A DNA stretch of 64,000 nt from Oscillospiraceae bacterium (GTDB taxonomy: Bacteria > Bacillota > Clostridia > Oscillospirales > Ruminococcaceae). The notes under the pieces are model-generated. The model did no database searches. It saw only the letters and a program-made list of their open reading frames with translations, and was not told the origin of the DNA. Position numbers and translations under genes: made by a program. This document shows, piece by piece, positions 1 through 8,570 of this stretch. The stretch covers positions 62,001 to 126,000 of the forward strand of contig JAGBCL010000109.1 in the NCBI GenBank assembly GCA_018110825.1, in the 5' to 3' direction. Position 1 is the first letter of the stretch. Each line of letters opens with the position of its first letter.

Positions 1-623
1 CCGTCCACAACCGTACCCATATCCATAGTCAGCTCCCCAGTATTCATCATCAGCTCACGAAAACGCTCAGGCTTGATATTGCTGTTGCCTGAAACGAAAT
101 TGATAATTCTGTCCTGCATTTTATCAAAGTAGGACAGCGTTTGCGGCACGCCTAAAACTGTTCCGCTCATTCGGACGGGGTGAATTGTCATTGTTGCACT
201 TGGCACGATGAAGGATTTCTTTGCTGAAACTGCAAGAGGCACACCGATTGAGTGACCGCCGCCTACCACAATTGAAACGGTTGGTGTTTTCATTCCTGCG
301 ATAAGCTCGGCAATTGCAAGTCCTGCTTCAACGTCACCGCCTACGGTGTTGAGGATTATCACAAGTCCCTCGATTGAGCGGTCCTGCTCGATTGCAACAA
401 GGGCAGGCATAATATGCTCATACTTGGTAGTTTTATTTTGGGGCGGCAGGATGTAATGTCCCTCGACCTGACCGATAACCGTCAGGCAATGGATAAGGTG
501 CTTTGCGTTCTGTGACACGACCTCGCCGTTTTTCTCGATAAGGTCAGTACGGTCAAGCTGTTCCTCAGTCTGAGAGGTGTTTTCAGTATCTTCATTATTG
601 CAGTTCTTCTCTTTTTCCGACAT
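1..623 (-). CDS. tepA: TepA-like ClpP-family serine protease (partial, 3' end cut by window)
   Basis: The reverse strand is open from the ATG at 623 to the window edge, giving the first 207 residues. After an acidic N-terminal stretch of about 40 residues comes a ClpP/crotonase fold: a GGD segment near residue 95, a GGGHSIG segment carrying the likely nucleophile Ser125, and TIHPVR with the likely catalytic His148. This order matches the ClpP-like translocation-enhancing protein TepA (YmfB) of Bacilli and Clostridia, a cytosolic peptidase linked to signal-peptide degradation and secretion. The start is supported by a GAGGG ribosome site 6-7 bases upstream. The third catalytic residue lies outside the window. 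Family call firm; exact role inferred. Confidence 0.8.
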   Translation of the reverse strand, partial: MSEKEKNCNNEDTENTSQTEEQLDRTDLIEKNGEVVSQNAKHLIHCLTVIGQVEGHYILPPQNKTTKYEHIMPALVAIEQDRSIEGLVIILNTVGGDVEAGLAIAELIAGMKTPTVSIVVGGGHSIGVPLAVSAKKSFIVPSATMTIHPVRMSGTVLGVPQTLSYFDKMQDRIINFVSGNSNIKPERFRELMMNTGELTMDMGTVVD

Positions 624-695
624 AGAATTCCCTCGCATTTCATAATATTACAAGGTTATTTTACGCCGAGAAGGTACAATTATTCACAATAAATT

Positions 696-724
696 ATTAT
701 ACAACATTTCCTGCAAAAAGTCAA
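696..724 (-). promoter_or_regulatory. Sigma-A promoter for the TepA-like gene
   Basis: Read on the minus strand: TTGACT (724-719), 17-base spacer, TATAAT (701-696), about 75 bases upstream of the start at 623. Confidence 0.7.
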
Positions 725-747
725 TTGAATTGAGTAATTATTCCGCC

Positions 748-776
748 TTGACAGGCAATAGTTTCCGTTGTATAAT
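748..776 (+). promoter_or_regulatory. Sigma-A promoter for the pyrophosphatase gene
   Basis: TTGACA (748-753), 17 bases, TATAAT (771-776). It overlaps any start codon at 768, which therefore cannot be used from this promoter and supports the GTG start at 810. Confidence 0.8.
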
Positions 777-809
777 TTAAGTCCCGAAAAAGCAGAGGAG
801 GCTTGTGAA

Positions 810-1133
810 GTGATTGGCAAAACCGTAACTGTAACCGTTGACCGTCCGCTGGGGTCGTATCACCCCGAACATCCCGATATGTATTACCCCGTAAACTACG
901 GCTATGTGGAAGGAATTATCGCACCCGACGGCGAAGAGCAGGACGTTTCCATTCTCGGTGTTGACAAGCCTGTGGAAAGCTTCACTGGGAGGGTTATTGC
1001 AATTGTACACAGGCGTGATGACGTGGAGGAAAAGTGGGTGTGTGCACCTGACGGAATGACGTTTACCGAAGAAGAAATTGCAAAACAGCTTCATTTTCAG
1101 GAGCAATATTTTGACTCGGAAATAATTTTATAA
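810..1133 (+). CDS. Small inorganic pyrophosphatase-family protein
   Basis: A 107-residue cytosolic protein resembling the short inorganic pyrophosphatase-like proteins of Clostridia: DRPLGSYHP, MYYPVNYGYVEG, PDGEEQDV and a final VEEKWV block match the soluble pyrophosphatase core (PPi to two phosphates). Canonical family I enzymes are about 165-175 residues, so this is a short form and some metal-binding acids of the large family may be absent. The GTG start at 810 is preceded by AGAGGAGG with 8 bases spacing; an in-frame upstream start at 768 would lie inside the promoter. It is monocistronic. Activity on pyrophosphate is inferred. Confidence 0.75.
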   Translation: MIGKTVTVTVDRPLGSYHPEHPDMYYPVNYGYVEGIIAPDGEEQDVSILGVDKPVESFTGRVIAIVHRRDDVEEKWVCAPDGMTFTEEEIAKQLHFQEQYFDSEIIL

Positions 1134-1149
1134 ATTTTTCATTTACCCC

Positions 1150-1178
1150 TTGACAAAATTAAAATTTCGTATTATACT
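1150..1178 (+). promoter_or_regulatory. Consensus sigma-A promoter of the leader/acetyltransferase unit
   Basis: TTGACA (1150-1155), 17-base spacer, TATACT (1173-1178). It drives a 5' leader of about 230 bases before the acetyltransferase start at 1419. Confidence 0.8.
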
Positions 1179-1200
1179 AAAACGCAATTAATTGTGTTTT
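1179..1200 (+). promoter_or_regulatory. Palindrome at the transcription start
   Basis: AAAACGCAATT followed directly by AATTGTGTTTT, an 11-base arm inverted repeat with one G-U pair, starting right after the -10 box. It could be a repressor operator or a 5' RNA hairpin; no binding protein is indicated. Confidence 0.5.
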
Positions 1201-1242
1201 AGTTTTATACTGATACAAAAATCAACGAAAGGATACACTGAT

Positions 1243-1341
1243 ATGAACAGAACATTCGCATACAGAGTGAATATGGTGATGGCAGTCATGTACGTTATGT
1301 GCAATGGCTTTAGGTCGCTATGCTCTGAAATTTGCGGATAA
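1243..1341 (+). CDS. Candidate leader peptide (32 aa, Met-rich)
   Basis: A short ORF with ATG at 1243 and a GAAAGGA ribosome site 9 bases upstream. It encodes 32 residues, with Met at 1, 11, 13, 16 and 19 and three Cys near the C-terminus. It lies between a consensus promoter (1150-1178) and an intrinsic terminator-like hairpin (1362-1400), directly before an acetyltransferase gene. This layout is that of a translated leader controlling attenuation or ribosome-stalling induction. No database leader is recognised; the peptide function is inferred from position only. Confidence 0.5.
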   Translation: MNRTFAYRVNMVMAVMYVMCNGFRSLCSEICG

Positions 1342-1361
1342 TCTGTAATATTTTGGCATAA

Positions 1362-1400
1362 AGCGGTCTGAAGCAATTGTTTCAGGCCGCTGTTTTTATT
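1362..1400 (+). terminator. Leader attenuator hairpin
   Basis: AGCGGTCTGAA (1362-1372) pairs with TTCAGGCCGCT (1381-1391) with one G-U pair, followed by GTTTTTATTT. It ends 18 bases before the acetyltransferase start, so the downstream gene needs read-through. Confidence 0.75.
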
Positions 1401-1418
1401 TCTGAAAGGACTGGTTGT

Positions 1419-1928
1419 ATGTTATTCGGCAAGAAAAAATCTGCTTCCGAAGTTATCACCGAGGGCAAATTTGATATAAAAAGACTTACCGCAAAAGAGG
1501 ATATTCACGCTTCGTTACAGCTTGCAGAGGACGTATTTATGCAGTTTGAAGCACCCGACTTCCCTCCCAGCGGAGTGGAAAGCTTCAAAAGTTTCATCTG
1601 GGGCAGACGAGTCAAGGAAATGATTGATGACGGAAACTTTGTTGTGTGGGGTTGTTACTGCGAAAATCAGCTTGTGGGAATGCTTGCGATGCGTGACAAC
1701 AGTCATATAAGTCTGCTTTTCGTAATGGGCGATTTTCACCGTCAGGGGATTGGGCGAATGCTTTACTCGCAGGCGAAAAAGTATGCGGCTTTGCACTTGA
1801 AAAGGAAAATCACGGTCAATGCGAGTCCTTACGGGCTGCCATTTTACCGTGCAATCGGATTCAAAGAAACCGATATGGAGAATGTTATTGACGGGGTACG
1901 GTCTACTCCGATGAAAGCTAAGATTTAA
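1419..1928 (+). CDS. GNAT-family N-acetyltransferase
   Basis: A 169-residue GNAT acetyltransferase. The acetyl-CoA binding motif A appears as MGDFHRQGIGRMLY, followed by NASPYGLPFYRAIGF typical of the C-terminal beta-strand and helix. The ATG at 1419 has GAAAGGA 8 bases upstream; the frame stays open upstream through the attenuator hairpin but has no better ribosome site. The acceptor substrate cannot be read from sequence. Transcription must pass the attenuator at 1362-1400, which hints at inducible expression, as seen for drug-modifying or resistance genes. First of four same-strand genes (1419-4674). Confidence 0.8.
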   Translation: MLFGKKKSASEVITEGKFDIKRLTAKEDIHASLQLAEDVFMQFEAPDFPPSGVESFKSFIWGRRVKEMIDDGNFVVWGCYCENQLVGMLAMRDNSHISLLFVMGDFHRQGIGRMLYSQAKKYAALHLKRKITVNASPYGLPFYRAIGFKETDMENVIDGVRSTPMKAKI

Positions 1929-1952
1929 TTTACAATAAAGGATTTGATTACT

Positions 1953-2744
1953 ATGACAGACAAAATACGAAAAATTCTTGACAAAGGTCACAAATACAAC
2001 ACAGCAGACCTTGCTTACATAAACTTTGGACTTGACAGCAGCATTGAGTATGATGCACTGGTTGTTGCACCGTCTTTCACGCCGTACAAGCTTATCCGTG
2101 ACAACAGCTTTAAGATTACTGAACTTGGTTCGCAAAGTTACTGTGCAGGTTATCTTGTTGAACGTGACGGACTGAAAATTGCTTGGATAAAAACTGCGGC
2201 AGGCGGCTGTAATATGCTTGATTATCTGATGATTTGTGCTGAACTCAGCTTCAAGAAGCTTATTTTTGTTGGTGCAGTTGGGGCGCTGAAAGCGGAGTTT
2301 GACATCGGTGACATCTGCACGCCGAGTTACTCGATTGCAGGCACGCTGGCAAACACTTACCTCAAAGACAGCCTGCGTGATTACGTACCTTTTGAGAAGA
2401 TTTATCCTGATACGGAGTACGTTGACAGCGTTGTTAAGTTGGCAATGGAAAGTGGTTACACCATGAAAAAAGCAAGTGTTTTCTGCACTGACTCGATTGT
2501 TATGGAGTATACACATCTTGATGAGATACGCTCATTCGGCACGGACCTGATTGAGATGGAAACCTCGGTATTTTATGCTGTTGCAAAGCTTATGGAAATT
2601 CCTGCGATTGCTTTGCTTGTTGTTTCGGATAACTCTGCAACGGGTATTCCTCTTGTTGGCAGAAGTGACGAGGTACAGGAAATTTACGACAGGGCGAGAA
2701 GGGTTGTTCTGCCCGATTTGATTTACAGAATTACAAGGAGATGA
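1953..2744 (+). CDS. Nucleoside phosphorylase-superfamily protein
   Basis: 263 residues with the purine/uridine phosphorylase fold: FVGAVGALKAEFDIGDI is the phosphate-binding strand-loop, and DLIEMETSVFYAVA matches the conserved EME segment that binds ribose in phosphorylases. A late SDN (VVSDNSAT) corresponds to the purine-binding Asp region. Expected reaction: phosphorolysis of a nucleoside to base plus ribose-1-phosphate in the cytosol. The ATG at 1953 is chosen because AAAGGA lies 10 bases upstream; a TTG three codons earlier is too close to it. It sits 24 bases after the acetyltransferase and 4 bases before the next one. Substrate unknown. Confidence 0.75.
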   Translation: MTDKIRKILDKGHKYNTADLAYINFGLDSSIEYDALVVAPSFTPYKLIRDNSFKITELGSQSYCAGYLVERDGLKIAWIKTAAGGCNMLDYLMICAELSFKKLIFVGAVGALKAEFDIGDICTPSYSIAGTLANTYLKDSLRDYVPFEKIYPDTEYVDSVVKLAMESGYTMKKASVFCTDSIVMEYTHLDEIRSFGTDLIEMETSVFYAVAKLMEIPAIALLVVSDNSATGIPLVGRSDEVQEIYDRARRVVLPDLIYRITRR

Positions 2745-2748
2745 TTTT

Positions 2749-3336
2749 ATGCTAAACCACAAAGGCAGCAAAACTATAGAAACTGACCGCTTGATTTTGC
2801 GGCAATACAGGAGCACGGACGCTGAGCTGATGTTCAGGAACTGGGCGAGCGACAGAGAGGTTACAAAGTTCCTGACCTGGAACGCTCACCGCAGTATTTC
2901 CGATACGGAAGCGATTATCAACCTTTGGGTGTCGGAGTACAACGAGTTGTCACGCTACAACTGGATTATTGTGCTGAAGGAAACGGGTGAGCCGATTGGC
3001 AGCATTGATGTTTGTCACATTCACGCTAACATCGATGCGGCGGAGATTGGTTACTGCATCGGCAAGGCACACTGGGGCAAGGGTATTATGACGGAGGCTT
3101 TCAAGGCTGTTATAAAATACCTTTTTGAGGAAATCGGCTTCAATCAGGTTCGTGCGGCACACGCTGTAAAAAATCCTGCTTCGGGAAAGGTAATGGAAAA
3201 GTGCGGGCTTGCTCTTGACGGCACGTTCAGACAGTTTTTCCGTGCAACGTCGGGCGAATTGCTTGACATAAGCTATCGCTCAATACTTCGTGAAGATTAT
3301 TTTGCCGATAAAGAAAAATCTTGCAAAGCGGAATAA
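2749..3336 (+). CDS. RimJ/RimL-type GNAT acetyltransferase
   Basis: 195 residues. ETDRLILRQY at the N-terminus, IGYCIGKAHWGKGIMTEA (acetyl-CoA loop) and a late VMEKCG segment are the signature order of RimJ/RimL-type N-acetyltransferases, which acetylate protein N-termini, amino acids or drugs. It starts 4 bases after the phosphorylase stop with AGGAG upstream, so the two are probably co-translated. Its 3' end contains the metY promoter. Substrate unknown. Confidence 0.8.
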   Translation: MLNHKGSKTIETDRLILRQYRSTDAELMFRNWASDREVTKFLTWNAHRSISDTEAIINLWVSEYNELSRYNWIIVLKETGEPIGSIDVCHIHANIDAAEIGYCIGKAHWGKGIMTEAFKAVIKYLFEEIGFNQVRAAHAVKNPASGKVMEKCGLALDGTFRQFFRATSGELLDISYRSILREDYFADKEKSCKAE

Positions 3337-3349
3337 GATATGGTATAAT
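3321..3349 (+). promoter_or_regulatory. Sigma-A promoter of metY inside the upstream gene
   Basis: TTGCAA (3321-3326), 17 bases, TATAAT (3344-3349). The -35 box lies within the last codons of the acetyltransferase gene, so metY can be expressed apart from the attenuated unit. Confidence 0.7.
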
Positions 3350-3387
3350 TATTTTTGGAATTTTATTACTGGAAAGGAATAAATGCT

Positions 3388-4674
3388 ATGAAAGAACTTA
3401 ATCCAAACGCTAAAATTGAAACAAAATGCCTCCACGCAGGCTACACTCCTAAGAATGGCGAGCCGAGAGTAATGCCTATCGTTCAGAGCACTACATACGT
3501 TTACGACTCCACAGACGATGTTGCAGCTGTTTTTGACGATCCAACCAAGAGCTTGATTTACTCACGTTTTGAGAACCCTACAACTGACGCTGTTGAAAAG
3601 AAAATTGCTGCTCTCGAAGGCGGTGTTGCTGCAATGTGCACATCAAGCGGTCAGGCGGCTTCCCTTCTCTCCATTCTTAACATCTGTGAGGCTGGTGACA
3701 GCTTTATTGCTTCATCTTCCATTTACGGCGGTACAATCAACCTTTTCGGCGTAACTCTCAAGAGAATGGGTATCGAGTGCATCTGGGTTGACGTTGACGC
3801 TACCGAGGAAGAACTCAACGCTGCATTCAAGGAAAACACAAAGGCTGTTTTCGGCGAAACAATTGCTAACCCAGCACTTACTGTACTTGATATTGAAAAG
3901 TGGGCAAAGGCTGCACACGCACACGGTTGTCCGCTCATTATCGACAACACATTTGCTACACCTATCCTTTGCCGTCCTATCGAATGGGGCGCTGACATTG
4001 TTATCCACTCCACTTCCAAGTACATGGACGGTCACGCTGTACAGGTTGGCGGTGTAATTGTTGACAGCGGCAAGTTTGACTGGACAAACGGCAAGTTCCC
4101 ATGTATGACTGAGCCTGACGAAAGCTACCACGGCATTGTTTATACAAAGGATTATGCTTTTGCACCATTCATTGTAAAGGCAAGAATGCAGCTGATGAGA
4201 GATTTCGGCTGTTATCCAGCTGCAAACAGCTCTTTCCTGCTCAATCTCGGACTTGAAACTCTCCACGTAAGAATGAAGCAGTACTGCGAAAACGCAATCA
4301 AGGTTGCTAAGTTCATCGAGTCTACAGGCAAGGTTAACTTCGTTTCCTATCCTGGACTTGAAAGCGACAAGTATCACGCACTTGCTGAAAAGTATCTTCC
4401 ACTCGGAACAAGCGGTGTTATCTCCTTCTCCATCAAGGGCGGACGTGACACAGCTGTCAAGTTTATGGACAGCCTGACACTTGCTTCCAACGAGGTACAC
4501 GTTGCAGATATCCGCACCTGCGTACTTCACCCAGCTTCCGCAACTCACCGTCAGCTTACTGACGAACAGCTTGTTGCGGCCGGCATTGACGGCGGTCTTA
4601 TCAGATTCTCCGTTGGTCTTGAAAATGTTGAGGATATTCTTGAGGACGTTAAGCAGGCGTTTGAGAAGATTTGA
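3388..4674 (+). CDS. metY: O-acetylhomoserine sulfhydrylase (PLP enzyme)
   Basis: 428 residues of the Cys/Met-metabolism PLP-dependent family. STSKYMDGHA carries the Schiff-base lysine; YSRFENPT and TSSGQAA are the cofactor/substrate loops; ETIANP and IDNTFATP place the PLP-contacting Asp. The long insert around 225-265 and TCVLHPASATHRQ near the C-terminus fit O-acetylhomoserine aminocarboxypropyltransferase, which makes homocysteine from O-acetylhomoserine and sulfide. The ATG at 3388 follows GGAAAGGA by 9 bases; an upstream in-frame ATG at 3355 lacks one. It has its own promoter (3321-3349) and a strong terminator (4686-4720). Cystathionine gamma-synthase activity is a less likely alternative. 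Confidence 0.88.
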   Translation: MKELNPNAKIETKCLHAGYTPKNGEPRVMPIVQSTTYVYDSTDDVAAVFDDPTKSLIYSRFENPTTDAVEKKIAALEGGVAAMCTSSGQAASLLSILNICEAGDSFIASSSIYGGTINLFGVTLKRMGIECIWVDVDATEEELNAAFKENTKAVFGETIANPALTVLDIEKWAKAAHAHGCPLIIDNTFATPILCRPIEWGADIVIHSTSKYMDGHAVQVGGVIVDSGKFDWTNGKFPCMTEPDESYHGIVYTKDYAFAPFIVKARMQLMRDFGCYPAANSSFLLNLGLETLHVRMKQYCENAIKVAKFIESTGKVNFVSYPGLESDKYHALAEKYLPLGTSGVISFSIKGGRDTAVKFMDSLTLASNEVHVADIRTCVLHPASATHRQLTDEQLVAAGIDGGLIRFSVGLENVEDILEDVKQAFEKI

Positions 4675-4685
4675 GGATGATTTGT

Positions 4686-4720
4686 GGGGGGAACTGGTTA
4701 AGTTCCCCCCTATTTTGTTA
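4686..4720 (+). terminator. Intrinsic terminator after metY
   Basis: GGGGGGAACT (4686-4695), loop GGTTA, AGTTCCCCCC (4701-4710), then TATTTTGTT. A perfect 10-bp stem. Confidence 0.9.
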
Positions 4721-4731
4721 GGAGGATAAGT

Positions 4732-5340
4732 ATGAAAACAATAATTACTATTCAGCACACTCAATCCGTTCATCACACAAACGGAATGGTCGGTTCGTGG
4801 ACTGATTGGGATTTATCTGAATTGGGCATTAAGCAAGCCGAAAAGATTGGTGAAAAGATTAAAACTGAATTGGCTGGACGAAATTTTGTTATGTATTCTT
4901 CCGATTTGAAGCGTGCAAAGCAAACAGCTGAAAATGTCGGCAAATTTCTTGAAATTGACCCCATTTTACGCAAGGAACTGCGTGAAAGAAATCTTGGAAA
5001 ATGCTGTGGGAAATCTGTTCAATGGCTCCGTGAAAACATTGAACAGCAAGAAAAGACTATTGATGACAGACTTTTCTCCGATGCTGAAAGCCGCCGTGAC
5101 GAATGGAACAGGCTGAAACCATTTTTCGACGAAATAATGTCAAATGATGAAGAAAACATCATTATTGTTTCCCACGGCGATTTATTAAGCGTATTCAATG
5201 CTATGTTTGCTGGACTTGAAGTTGAGTCGCTTAATAACTGTGAGATGTTTGGATTATCTGGCGGTGTTTCATATATGTTTGAAAATAATGATGGTAAAAG
5301 ATTTATAAAGAAGATAAGTGATATGAGTTATATTGGATAA
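4732..5340 (+). CDS. Histidine phosphatase-family protein with QHT in place of RHG
   Basis: 202 residues of the phosphoglycerate-mutase-like histidine phosphatase fold: NTDWxLSELG-type segment near residue 25, SSDLKRAKQTAE (second conserved Arg), a RERNLG stretch, and VSHGDLLS with the C-terminal catalytic His. The N-terminal motif is TIQHTQS, so the phospho-accepting His is kept but the usual preceding Arg of RHG is Gln. Such QHT variants occur in Clostridia; how they act is not settled for me. The gene starts 12 bases after the metY terminator with AGGAGGA upstream and ends at a bidirectional terminator. Substrate unknown. Confidence 0.75.
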   Translation: MKTIITIQHTQSVHHTNGMVGSWTDWDLSELGIKQAEKIGEKIKTELAGRNFVMYSSDLKRAKQTAENVGKFLEIDPILRKELRERNLGKCCGKSVQWLRENIEQQEKTIDDRLFSDAESRRDEWNRLKPFFDEIMSNDEENIIIVSHGDLLSVFNAMFAGLEVESLNNCEMFGLSGGVSYMFENNDGKRFIKKISDMSYIG

Positions 5341-5347
5341 CGCAAAA

Positions 5348-5376
5348 ACAGGCATCGGAACTCGTCCGATGCCTGT
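5348..5376. terminator. Bidirectional terminator between phosphatase and rubrerythrin
   Basis: ACAGGCATCGGA (5348-5359) and TCCGATGCCTGT (5365-5376) form a perfect 12-bp stem, with T-rich tails on the plus side (5381-5385) and the minus side (5347-5343). Confidence 0.9.
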
Positions 5377-5389
5377 CGCATTTTTACTA

Positions 5390-5944
5390 TTAACCAAAGT
5401 ATCTCTTAAGCAGACCTGCGAAACCGCATCCGTGTCTTGCTTCGTCCTTTGCCATTTCGTGAACTGTGTCGTGGATAGCGTCAAGGCCCATTTCCTTAGC
5501 CTTTGCAGCAAGCTTCATCTTGCCTTCGCAAGCACCGTTTTCTGCCATAACTCTCATTTCGAGGTTCTTCTTTGTGGAGTCTGTTACAACGTCGCCGAGG
5601 AGCTCAGCAAACTTTGCAGCGTGCTCTGCTTCTTCCCAAGCTGCCTTTTCGTAGTACATACCGATTTCAGGATAGCCTTCACGATGTGCAACTCTTGCCA
5701 TTGCGAGGTACATACCAACCTCTGTGCACTCGCCCATGAAGTTCTGGTTGAGACCTTCGATGATTTCAGCATCAGCGCCTTCCTTGCCGATACCTACGAT
5801 GTGCTGGCAAGCCCAGTTGAGCTGGTTTTCAACTACCTCGTTGAACTTTGCTGCTGGTGCCTTACACTGTGGACATTTGTAATCAGCAGGGAGATTTTCG
5901 CCCTCGTAAACGTAACCGCAGATTGAACAGACAAACTTTTTCAT
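5390..5944 (-). CDS. Reverse rubrerythrin (rubredoxin-first peroxide reductase)
   Basis: 184 residues. An N-terminal rubredoxin domain ([10 protein letters not shown] and CPQCKAP, residues 5-30) precedes a four-helix diiron domain with ExxE-type ligands (GECTEVG, EEAEHA, DEARHG). This order is reversed relative to classical rubrerythrin and matches the reverse rubrerythrins / NADH peroxidase terminal components of Clostridia, which reduce hydrogen peroxide and oxygen in the cytosol of anaerobes. AGGAGGA lies 9 bases before the ATG. It is monocistronic and has a consensus promoter with a palindrome inside the spacer (6033-6061), suggesting repression lifted by oxidative stress. Confidence 0.85.
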   Translation of the reverse strand: MKKFVCSICGYVYEGENLPADYKCPQCKAPAAKFNEVVENQLNWACQHIVGIGKEGADAEIIEGLNQNFMGECTEVGMYLAMARVAHREGYPEIGMYYEKAAWEEAEHAAKFAELLGDVVTDSTKKNLEMRVMAENGACEGKMKLAAKAKEMGLDAIHDTVHEMAKDEARHGCGFAGLLKRYFG

Positions 5945-6032
5945 AATTGTATCCTCCTGAATTTTAATTAATTAAATTTTACTACATTATTTATTTTTGT
6001 CAACCCCTTGTGGGTTTCTTTACTGTACTTAA

Positions 6033-6061
6033 AGTATACCAAATTGGTACACTTTTGTCAA
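6033..6061 (-). promoter_or_regulatory. Rubrerythrin promoter with spacer palindrome
   Basis: On the minus strand TTGACA (6061-6056), 17 bases, TATACT (6038-6033). The spacer holds TACCAAATTGGTA (6037-6049), a palindrome with 6-base arms around one base, ideally placed for a repressor that blocks polymerase. Confidence 0.75.
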
Positions 6062-6121
6062 TACTCTTTTTAATGGATTTTATTACTATTTTGTGAATTT
6101 TATAATAAAATTGGATAATTA

Positions 6122-8470
6122 TTACTGTAATTGTGACACTTTAAGGTAAATATTATCATTTTCTGCCAGAACTACAGCCTTATCACCCTTTTTTACCGTT
6201 CCATCCAGAATGTTCTTTGAGAGCATACTTTCTACTGTTGTGGTAATTTTTCGGCGTAATTTACGTGCACCTGTTTTATCGACTACATCAGAAATAAGTG
6301 CAGAAATTGCTTCGTCGCTGAACTCCACAGAAATTTCCAACGCTTCGGCACGCTTGCATAAGCCCATCAGCATTTTTCGTGCAATGCCATACAACTCGTC
6401 CTTACCAAGCTTATTGAACACGATTATTTCATCCATTCGTCCCACAAGTTCGGGTCGAAAACGCTTTTTTACAGCTGTCAGAACGTCCGATTTTACACTA
6501 TTATCAGAATTATCTGTAGCAAAACCAAGAGACTTTTTATCACTTATTTGCTCTGCTCCGACATTTGATGTGAGAATTATAACAGTGCTACGGAAACTAA
6601 CCTGTCTGCCTTTGCTGTCGGTGAGAATACCATCCTCCATAATTTGCAGGAGGATATTATAGATATCGTCATGGGCTTTCTCGATTTCGTCAAAAAGAAT
6701 TACGCTGTATGGCTTCTTACGCACTTTTTCAGTAAGCTGTCCGCCATCATCACAGCCTACATAACCCGGAGGTGCACCTATAAGCTTGCTGACGCTGTGC
6801 TTTTCCATATACTCAGACATATCAAATCGGATAAGCGATTTTTCCGTACCGAAAAGGCACTCGGCAAGTGCTTTGGAAAGTTCGGTTTTACCTGCCCCAG
6901 ATGGTCCTGTGAACATGAAACAACCCATTGGACGTGATGGGTCTTTAAGTCCTGCACGGCTTCTTCGTATTGCGTCGGCAACTGTTGAAACAGCTTCGTC
7001 TTGTCCGATTACACGCTGTTTAAGCTCGTTTTCTAGGTTAAGCAGGCGTTTTCCCTCGTTGTCAGAAATTTTGGTAACAGGTATACCTGTTACTGTTGAA
7101 ACTACCTCTGCAATACTTTCTGCTGTGATAATTACAGGCTTTGCCTCACTGTCAGAATACCAGCTTGTATTCCCTTTTTTCTTGCAGGAATTTGAATTTG
7201 CAGCCTGCTTTTCAAGCATTCTTTTCAGACTGTCGGCAAGCTCACGAAGAGTCTGCGGTGTTTCAGAAGCTTTCATTCTTGCTTTTGAACAAGCTTCATC
7301 GATAAGGTCGATTGCCTTGTCAGGAAGAAAACGGTCAGGCTGATAGCGTACCGACATAGTTACTGCGGATTTTACAGCTTCATCGGTAATTATTACCCCA
7401 TGAAAATCTTCGTAGCAATGCTTCAGCCCCGTGATAATACGCACTGCCTCCTCCTCATCAGGCTCATTGATAAGCACCTTCTGAAAGCGGCGCTCAAGGG
7501 CACTGTCTTTTTCAATAAAGCGGCGGTATTCTTCGATTGTTGTTGCTCCTATTATCTGCAATTCCCCTCTTGCAAGCTGTGGTTTAAGAATATTTGCGGC
7601 ATCAATTGCCCCCTCTGCGGCACCTGCTCCGACAATTGTATGAAGCTCATCTATAAATAGTATTATATTTTTATTTGCGGCAACTTCATCAAGGCACTGC
7701 TTGATACGTTCCTCAAAATCACCTCGGTATTTTGCACCTGCAAGCATTGAAGTGAGACTCAATGAAAAAATCTGCTTACAACGTATTGCATCCGGAACCT
7801 TTCCTTCAGCAATTTTCATTGCTATGCCCTCGGCAATCGCTGTTTTGCCTACACCTGCTTCACCTACAAGACAAGGGTTATTCTTGGTACGACGTGACAA
7901 AATCTGCACTACACGTTCAATTTCACGGTCACGGCAGAAAACAGGGTCGAATTTCTTCTCACGTGCATCTTTAGTAAGATTTCTGCCGTATTTGACAAGA
8001 GTGGGAGCTTTGATTATTCCGTTCGAGCCATCAGGATTTGAGGACATTGAACATGCACCTGCCATACGGCTTATATTGCCCCCGATTTCATTTATGATAC
8101 GGCATCCCGTACAGGTTTGCTCCTGCAATAAAGCAAGAAGCAGATGTTCAGTTCCTGCAAGCTGTGCCCCGTTTTCAGATGAAATAAAAACAGCTCTCTC
8201 TATAATTTTCCTAACAGTAGGTGTTAGTCCATCATGGTCAACTATGCACGGTTCGCCTCTGCCGACAAGCACGTTTATTCTTAAAACTACAGCTTCTTCC
8301 TTTATGCCGCAGACACGGCAAATACTTGCAGAGGTACTGCCTTGCTCTGTAATAAGTGAAAGCAGAAGATGTTCACTTCCCATGTAGACATGTCCGAAAC
8401 GTCCCGCATGAATATATGCCTTGTTGATAGCGTTATTTGCTTTTCTGGTAAAGCTTTCAAAATTATACAT
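6122..8470 (-). CDS. clpC: ClpC-type AAA+ unfoldase with reduced middle domain
   Basis: 782 residues. Two Clp_N repeats (residues 1-145, with GSEHLLLSL and GTEHLLLAL), NBD1 with Walker A GEAGVGKT and Walker B ILFIDE, and NBD2 with GPSGAGKT and VILFDE. A KSLGFA loop in NBD2 supplies the LGF tripeptide that docks on ClpP, so it is a protease partner rather than a ClpB disaggregase. The linker between NBD1 and NBD2 is about 17 residues shorter than in B. subtilis ClpC and has no recognisable UVR-type segment. McsA/McsB/CtsR genes are not adjacent, unlike the Bacillus operon. Monocistronic; start at 8470 has AAAAGG 4-5 bases upstream. Confidence 0.85.
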   Translation of the reverse strand: MYNFESFTRKANNAINKAYIHAGRFGHVYMGSEHLLLSLITEQGSTSASICRVCGIKEEAVVLRINVLVGRGEPCIVDHDGLTPTVRKIIERAVFISSENGAQLAGTEHLLLALLQEQTCTGCRIINEIGGNISRMAGACSMSSNPDGSNGIIKAPTLVKYGRNLTKDAREKKFDPVFCRDREIERVVQILSRRTKNNPCLVGEAGVGKTAIAEGIAMKIAEGKVPDAIRCKQIFSLSLTSMLAGAKYRGDFEERIKQCLDEVAANKNIILFIDELHTIVGAGAAEGAIDAANILKPQLARGELQIIGATTIEEYRRFIEKDSALERRFQKVLINEPDEEEAVRIITGLKHCYEDFHGVIITDEAVKSAVTMSVRYQPDRFLPDKAIDLIDEACSKARMKASETPQTLRELADSLKRMLEKQAANSNSCKKKGNTSWYSDSEAKPVIITAESIAEVVSTVTGIPVTKISDNEGKRLLNLENELKQRVIGQDEAVSTVADAIRRSRAGLKDPSRPMGCFMFTGPSGAGKTELSKALAECLFGTEKSLIRFDMSEYMEKHSVSKLIGAPPGYVGCDDGGQLTEKVRKKPYSVILFDEIEKAHDDIYNILLQIMEDGILTDSKGRQVSFRSTVIILTSNVGAEQISDKKSLGFATDNSDNSVKSDVLTAVKKRFRPELVGRMDEIIVFNKLGKDELYGIARKMLMGLCKRAEALEISVEFSDEAISALISDVVDKTGARKLRRKITTTVESMLSKNILDGTVKKGDKAVVLAENDNIYLKVSQLQ

Positions 8471-8570
8471 AAGCCTTTTCTGACCTTTCTTTTTAACTTA
8501 TGTATATTATTCCACATCTGCAGGGAAATATTTGTCGTAAGATGTAATATATAAAATTCTGTAACCAAAA

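Noticed and set aside
768-809. Upstream extension of the pyrophosphatase reading frame
   Set aside because: It lies across the -10 box at 771-776 and has no ribosome site; the GTG at 810 has AGAGGAGG.
1515-2516. 333-codon minus-strand ORF opposite the GNAT and phosphorylase genes
   Set aside because: Cys/Arg/Asn-rich shadow translation with no domain, opposite two genes with clear families.
3712-4776. 354-codon minus-strand ORF opposite metY
   Set aside because: Shadow of metY; no ribosome site and no recognisable fold.
8471-8495. Possible CtsR box (GGTCAGA-AAA-GGCTTAT) before clpC
   Set aside because: Only the first half-site matches; the second half overlaps the ribosome site and agrees at few positions.
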